This document shows positions 59,703-64,000 of a stretch of DNA of 64,000 nt, in pieces. The position numbers were made by a program, and so were the translations under genes. Below the pieces are notes generated by a model that was not told where the DNA came from, did not search any database, and saw only the letters and a list, made by a program, of their open reading frames with translations. Numbering within the stretch: the first letter of the stretch is position 1; every line of letters starts with the position of its first letter. Source of the stretch: Halomontanus rarus (GTDB taxonomy: Archaea > Halobacteriota > Halobacteria > Halobacteriales > Natrialbaceae); assembly GCF_029338335.1 (NCBI RefSeq), contig NZ_CP119797.1; one strand, written 5' to 3'.

Positions 59703-60727
59703 CCTCTTCCGCTCCTCCGTTCTTTCGTCCCTCCGCACCCCGCACCTCCGTCGACCGCGAGCGGTGTCCGACGGCCGACTCGAGTCGGTAGAACCGGAAG
59801 CCGTCGCCCATTGATCGGTCGCTGAGAGCCACATCTGAGGCGATCGCGTCCTTAATCTCGTCAGGAGCGGACCACTGATCAACCGCTTCGATATGAGCGT
59901 TACCAGATATATAATTTAGATATTAGTAACCCCATAGTCTAACTAAATAGATATTTTTGTCGCGGTTTCGCTACGTCTCGTTCGTTCTCGCGGTCGAGAC
60001 CGGCAAGAAGGGCGAGCATCAATACCAACGCTAGTGAAACTGCAACGCCCGATCGCGATCGGTAAGCCGTCACTGAAACCGACGACCGAACGCGTACTGT
60101 TGGATCTGTGATCGGCTGCGAATTGTAAACAGGCGGCGTTAACTGGTACGTTCACAGAAGCGTAACAAATACGCGATCGGGAGCGGTCAGAAATTCGGGA
60201 CGGAAGAGAACCCGAATCGAGATTCGCGTTCGGTCAAATGATCGTCAACGGGGGAGAATCACCGTTTTTCGACCGTCCCACACCTCGAGGTCCGGCGGTA
60301 TCGATAGTGAAGTAAAGAGAGATGAGATTCGAGTACGACGATGGTTCGACCACTTCCGCCCCTAGTTATGAAAAATTCCAGTGATATATTTATATCCGAG
60401 AGGAACTGCCTACCTGTGAACTCGAGCCCGAACGTCTCGAGTCACCGGTCCAATGAGACGGACTGCTGTCCGTCATTTCCGGCGCAACCGCGTACGGTCT
60501 GCGGGTACATCGATACCCAGTGACAGCGATCCGTACGACTCACTCGACCGGTGTGACACGGCCGCCAGTGTCCGGCCTCGATCGGTCGAACGGCGTCGTA
60601 TCAACCGCTCTCGAACTCCGGTTCTCGACGCGAGAGTCGGTCTCGGTCTCGAGGTCGCCGATCACGCCAGCTCGGATCTCGAATACCGTTCAGCGCACGG
60701 CGATGGCGCGACGACACGCCACTCGAG
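59703..60727. other. 1-kb gene-poor intergenic region
   Basis: No convincing gene was found in 1025 bases. AT-rich patches occur at about 59890-59960 and 60360-60410, and a dispersed repeat copy lies at 60471-60535. The minus strand at about 60143-59940 encodes a short hydrophobic stretch (SLALVLMLALLAGL) without a usable start codon. The region may hold degraded genes. Confidence 0.55.
60471..60535. repeat. Dispersed repeat element, copy B (hairpin degenerate)
   Basis: CGTCATTTCCGGCGCAACCG at the left and ACCCAGTGACAGCGATCCGT at the right match copy A at 41986-42053 with a few changes. The second hairpin arm seen in copy A is lost here. Confidence 0.55.
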
Positions 60728-61714
60728 TCAGTCGAACGCTGGGATGACTTCCTCGCCGAACAGCCGGATCTGATCCTCGACGAGGTCCTTGGGCATCCCG
60801 GAGTGGTGGAACCGCAGCGCGAGCTGGTCCAGCGGGAACCGCTCTCGCATCGCCTCGATCTGCTCGACGATCTGCTCGGGCGTCCCGTAGATGAATCGAT
60901 CGTCGGCCAGTTCCTCGAAGTCCTCGACTGAATCCGCTGTCATCAGCGGATGCGAGAACTCCCCGCCGTACTCCTCGAGGTAGGTTTCGTGGAGGTACTG
61001 TTTGCGCTCCATGACCTCGTCTTCGGTTTCGGCGATGACGGCCTCGCGCATCAGCGGGTGGTCGATCTCCTCCCACTCCTGGTCGCTGTCCTCGATGTGT
61101 TTTTGTTGTAACTCCTTGCGGTCTTCGACGATGCCGAGGTCGGCGACGACGCCGGGGACCCAGGCGTCGGAGAACTTGACTGAGCGGCCGATCTGCTTGT
61201 CGCCCCAGCCGCCGATCCACAGCGGCGGTCGTGGCTCCTGTACCGTGTCGGGCAGCGGTTCCCAGTCTTCGACTTCGAAGAACGGACACTCGAAGCTGAT
61301 CGGCTCGTCGGCCTCGAAGAACTCCTCGATGAAGCGCAGCCCCTCGATCATCCGGCCGGCGCGTTCGTCCATCGGGACGCCGAAGGCGTCGAACTCCTTC
61401 TCGACGTAGCCCAGGCCGACGCCCAGCGTCAGCCGGCCGTCGGAGATGTTGTCGAGCATCGCCGCCCGCTGGGCGACGTGCAGCGGGTGGTACAGCGGCA
61501 AAATGAGGACGGAGGTGACCAACTCGAGTTCCTCGGTGCCTTCGGCGATACTCGTCAGGCGGGTCAGCGGGGAAGGCCAGTAGTTGTCGCCCTCGGTGGC
61601 CTGGTGGTCGTTGACCCAGCAGGTTTCGAAGCCGACGTCTTCGGCCAACTGACACTGTTCGACGACGCCGGTCCACCGGTCGCCGCCCTCGATGGGAAAG
61701 ATTCCAAACTTCAT
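60728..61714 (-). CDS. Luciferase-like (LLM) oxidoreductase, probably F420-dependent
   Basis: 328 residues. MKFGIFPIEGGDRWTGVVEQ, CWVNDHQATEGDNYWPSP, ELVTSVLILPLYHPLHVAQ, RAAMLDNISDGRLTLGVGLG and RPPLWIGGWGDKQIGRSVKF are the conserved blocks of bacterial luciferase-like monooxygenases. Haloarchaeal members usually use coenzyme F420 or flavin. The TIM-barrel protein is cytoplasmic and could oxidise or reduce small organic compounds. It is divergent to nothing close and lies upstream of the pectate lyase gene on the same strand. Confidence 0.88.
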   Translation of the reverse strand: MKFGIFPIEGGDRWTGVVEQCQLAEDVGFETCWVNDHQATEGDNYWPSPLTRLTSIAEGTEELELVTSVLILPLYHPLHVAQRAAMLDNISDGRLTLGVGLGYVEKEFDAFGVPMDERAGRMIEGLRFIEEFFEADEPISFECPFFEVEDWEPLPDTVQEPRPPLWIGGWGDKQIGRSVKFSDAWVPGVVADLGIVEDRKELQQKHIEDSDQEWEEIDHPLMREAVIAETEDEVMERKQYLHETYLEEYGGEFSHPLMTADSVEDFEELADDRFIYGTPEQIVEQIEAMRERFPLDQLALRFHHSGMPKDLVEDQIRLFGEEVIPAFD

Positions 61715-61908
61715 GACGATGGTTCAGGAATCGATCAGGAACTACTTACGTGTTGTGCTGTTCGTCACCGTTCCGTCCGACTTCGCGCACGGCTCGCCCG
61801 CCGGACGAAAACGAGTCGCTGACAAAAAATACGCACGGCGAAAGCGAGATACACGAAACGACGTCACAGGCAGCGCCGATCGACGGGCGAAAGGGTGAGT
61901 ACTCCCTT

Positions 61909-64000
61909 CTATAGCTCCTCGAAGAGGGCGACGACGTCGGAGATCGTGACCTCTCCGTTCCCGTCGATGTCGTAGTACTCGGCGTTCTCGGTGACGGCGG
62001 GGTTGTCGATGTTCTCGAAGAGGGTGACGACGTCGTTGGTACCGACGGTGCCGTCACCGTCGACGTCCCGGTAGAGACCGTCGCCGTTGATGTCCCGTGG
62101 CGTCGAATCGCCGATCGCTGGCGGTTCCTCGCCCTCACCGTTGCCTTCGCCCGGCGGGCTCTCGTCCGACTCCTCGACGGCCAGCGCCCACTGCTCGAGC
62201 CACGTACGCAGGCCCGAGTCGGGAACCTCGAGCGAGTGGGTGTTGACCGGCAGGTCCGGGTAGCCGCCGACGTCGTCCGGATGTGCGAGCCAGTAATCGT
62301 ACGGCGAGTCGAGCCGATCGTTACCCGCCCGAGCGCTGATCTCCCCGACGATCCGCTGGTCGTTCTCGGTTCGGTCGGCCGGTCGCGCGCCGGCGTACTG
62401 GAGGTTGTGGGCTTCGACCTCCTCGGAGGGCATCGCCTCGAGGCTGTCGGGCCACAGCGGCCGGGAACTCAGGCTATCGGTCTCGGCGAAGGGCTGATCG
62501 TCGTCCAGCGGCGGATCGGCGGTGACGTTGTCCTCGTGGTAGGCGGAACCGCCCTCGAGCGGGGCATCACCGGTGTCGAGGACGCCGGTGTAGACGTTGC
62601 CGACGAAGCTGGTGACCGCCGAGCCGTCGGTGTCGGCGGCGTAGTCGTAGAAGTACGCGAAGTTGTTGACGACGACGGTCTCGGTGTCGTTCTTGAGTCG
62701 CGGGACGCGACCGCGAACTTTCGCCCAGACGTTGCCCGCCAGGGTGACGTTCGAGGCGCCGTCGCCGACGAGCGTGCCGTAGTTGTGGTCCGAACCGTCG
62801 CCGTAGGGATCGTACAGCCCCTCGTAGATCAGGCAGTTGGTGACCGTCGTGTCCTGCGTGTCGTAGCCGACCGAGAGACACTCGTCAGTCCCCCACGAGG
62901 CCGTGCAGTGATCGTAGACGTTGTTCCGCGTCTCGTCCTGCGTGTTCATCGAGTCGTTGCCCTGAATGTTTCCGTCCGCGCCCGGGCCGATCCGCGAGCG
63001 AATGTGCTGGACGACGCAGTCGTTCGCGTCGACCTGAAGCATTCCGCCGATGAGCGTGATGCCCGGCGAGGGGGCGGTCTGGCCCGCGACCCAGCACTTT
63101 TCCTCCGTGATCTGGAGCGTGTCACCGAGGTCGATCGTGCCGCTGGTCTCGAAGACGACCACGCGCGGGCCGGAGGCGTGGAACGCCTCCTCGAGTGCGC
63201 TCCGCGTGGGTTCGGTGATCCGATAGACGTCGACGTTTTCGGTGTCGATCCACGTCGGGGTCGCGAACCCGTCCGCGTAATCGAAGTGAGAGCCGCCCTC
63301 ACCGCCACCACCGTCGAAGGCCGTCGTGAACGTGACGGCGTATCCGGTGACGGTTCCATCGTCGAAATCGGCGACCGCGCGGAACTCGTACTCGGTCGAA
63401 CTCGAGAGGCCGTCGATCGTTTCGCTGAACGTCCCGGTCGACGATAGGGTCTGCGTCCCGGTCGACAGCCACGAGTCGGAGTCGGCGTCGCTCTCGCGGT
63501 ACTCGAAGGAGACCGTCACCGAGGACGCCTCGCCGAGGTCGTCGAGCGTCCCCGAGAGCGTCGCGCTCTCGGTCTCGGTCTCCGCCGCGTCGGTCGTGAC
63601 GACCGGATCGGTGTTCTCCGGCGGACCCCCGCCGTCGCCACCGGTTACGACCTGCTGGGACCAGTAGTCGAGCCAGTCGCGCAGGCCCGCGTCGGGAATC
63701 TCGAGCGTGTGCGTCGTCCCGCCGTGGTCGGGGTAACCGCCGGCTTCCTCGGCGCTGTCGGGGATGTCGGAGAATCCGGCGTTGTCCTCGTTCGGATCGA
63801 CGTCGAGCGTCCCCCACCGTTCGGTGATCTGGTCGACGACCTTCTGCTCCTGATAGATCCGATCGGCCGGCCGCGCGCCGGCGAAGGTCTTGTTGTGACT
63901 CTCGACGTCTCCGGCGGGCAGGGCCTCGAGGCCGCTCGGCCACAGCGGCGGCGAGTCGAGTTCGGTCCCGACGTCGGCGAACGGCCGTCCGTTGAGCGGC
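61909..64000 (-). CDS. Secreted multi-module pectate lyase: two lyase modules, linking Fn3-like domain, dockerin-like tail (N-terminus beyond window)
   Basis: The frame is open from the stop at 61909 to the window edge, so the true start lies beyond 64000. Read from the N-terminal side it holds the end of one lyase module (LWPSGLEALPAGDVESHNKT, FAGARPADRIYQEQKVVDQI), a linker, a fibronectin-III-like domain of about 85 residues (SVTVSFEYRESDADSDSWLS), then a complete lyase module of about 340 residues (CWVAGQTAPSPGITLIGGML, NNVYDHCTASWGTDECLSVG, RVPRLKNDTETVVVNNFAYF, LWPDSLEAMPSEEVEAHNLQ). A linker and two EF-hand-like repeats (DINGDGLYRDVDGDGTVGTN, YYDIDGNGEVTISDVV) end the protein. It should degrade pectin outside the cell. 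Confidence 0.85.
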   Translation of the reverse strand, partial: PLNGRPFADVGTELDSPPLWPSGLEALPAGDVESHNKTFAGARPADRIYQEQKVVDQITERWGTLDVDPNEDNAGFSDIPDSAEEAGGYPDHGGTTHTLEIPDAGLRDWLDYWSQQVVTGGDGGGPPENTDPVVTTDAAETETESATLSGTLDDLGEASSVTVSFEYRESDADSDSWLSTGTQTLSSTGTFSETIDGLSSSTEYEFRAVADFDDGTVTGYAVTFTTAFDGGGGEGGSHFDYADGFATPTWIDTENVDVYRITEPTRSALEEAFHASGPRVVVFETSGTIDLGDTLQITEEKCWVAGQTAPSPGITLIGGMLQVDANDCVVQHIRSRIGPGADGNIQGNDSMNTQDETRNNVYDHCTASWGTDECLSVGYDTQDTTVTNCLIYEGLYDPYGDGSDHNYGTLVGDGASNVTLAGNVWAKVRGRVPRLKNDTETVVVNNFAYFYDYAADTDGSAVTSFVGNVYTGVLDTGDAPLEGGSAYHEDNVTADPPLDDDQPFAETDSLSSRPLWPDSLEAMPSEEVEAHNLQYAGARPADRTENDQRIVGEISARAGNDRLDSPYDYWLAHPDDVGGYPDLPVNTHSLEVPDSGLRTWLEQWALAVEESDESPPGEGNGEGEEPPAIGDSTPRDINGDGLYRDVDGDGTVGTNDVVTLFENIDNPAVTENAEYYDIDGNGEVTISDVVALFEEL

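Noticed and set aside
59940..60143. Minus-strand frame with a single hydrophobic segment (SLALVLMLALLAGL)
   Set aside because: It has no ATG, GTG or TTG upstream of the hydrophobic segment and ends in AT-rich sequence; at most a remnant.
63299..63943. Arg-rich minus-strand frame near the right edge
   Set aside because: It is a shifted reading of the pectate-lyase gene; the correct frame is continuous through the same bases and encodes recognisable lyase and Fn3-like sequence.

Overview
The window is 64 kb of high-GC, densely coding DNA with strongly acidic predicted proteins, many twin-arginine (Tat) secretion signals, TATA-like boxes about 25-30 bases upstream of start codons (leaderless-style promoters) and archaeal families (an archaea-specific SMC-like protein, DUF6293-type regulator, haloarchaeal flippase-like protein). 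This points to a haloarchaeon, probably of the Natrialba/Haloterrigena/Natrinema kind (the genus is an inference). No rRNA, tRNA, CRISPR array, intact insertion sequence or phage gene was recognised.

Layout. (1) 1-10 kb: pectin and galactan side-chain degradation. It holds the C-terminal part of a dockerin-bearing GH43 arabinanase, a GH42 beta-galactosidase, a Tat-exported parallel beta-helix protein with a ricin-type lectin tail, a UspA protein, a CE12-type rhamnogalacturonan acetylesterase, a cytoplasmic FG-GAP propeller and an ABC exporter. (2) 10-13 kb: an SMC/Rad50-like ATPase and a lipoprotein. (3) 13-38 kb: sugar-acid catabolism. It holds four enolase-superfamily enzymes, a GH2 enzyme with a beta-glucuronidase-type N-x-K motif, two ThuA-like proteins, two TIM-barrel isomerase-like proteins, a Gfo/Idh oxidoreductase, a D-2-hydroxyacid dehydrogenase, a class V aminotransferase, an aldo-keto reductase, an M20 peptidase, a TPP enzyme, an MFS transporter, a dehydratase-cupin-FAH operon, a DUF5060-type fragment protein and a tartrate/D-malate dehydrogenase-like enzyme. 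(4) 38.1-39.3 kb: gene remnants (SDR and Gfo/Idh) and an AT-rich island. (5) 39-45 kb: a regulator, hydrolases, an MhqD/MhqO-like pair and an MFS transporter. (6) 45-53.4 kb: an iron-uptake region with three paralogous siderophore-binding lipoproteins, each behind an almost identical promoter cassette with two TTAGG-N4-CCTAA boxes 36 bp apart, two unusual flavoproteins, a HEAT/zinc-ribbon protein and a FecCD permease. (7) 53.6-58 kb: a flippase-like protein, a sulfatase-fold protein and two glycosyltransferases. (8) 58-64 kb: a UspA protein, a membrane protein, a 1-kb gene-poor gap, a luciferase-like oxidoreductase and a tandem-module pectate lyase with a dockerin-like tail that runs off the right edge.

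How it may fit together (inference): secreted lyases and esterases at both ends open pectin. Oligomers are imported and cut by cytoplasmic GH42 and GH2 enzymes. The released uronic and aldonic acids go through enolase-superfamily dehydratases, a FAH-family enzyme and several dehydrogenases into central metabolism. The most interesting candidates are the iron-box-controlled flavoproteins, which look like thioredoxin reductases without the NADPH domain and the redox disulfide but with a conserved His/Glu-rich motif; the tandem pectate lyase; and the SMC-like ATPase with an arginine in place of the Walker A lysine.
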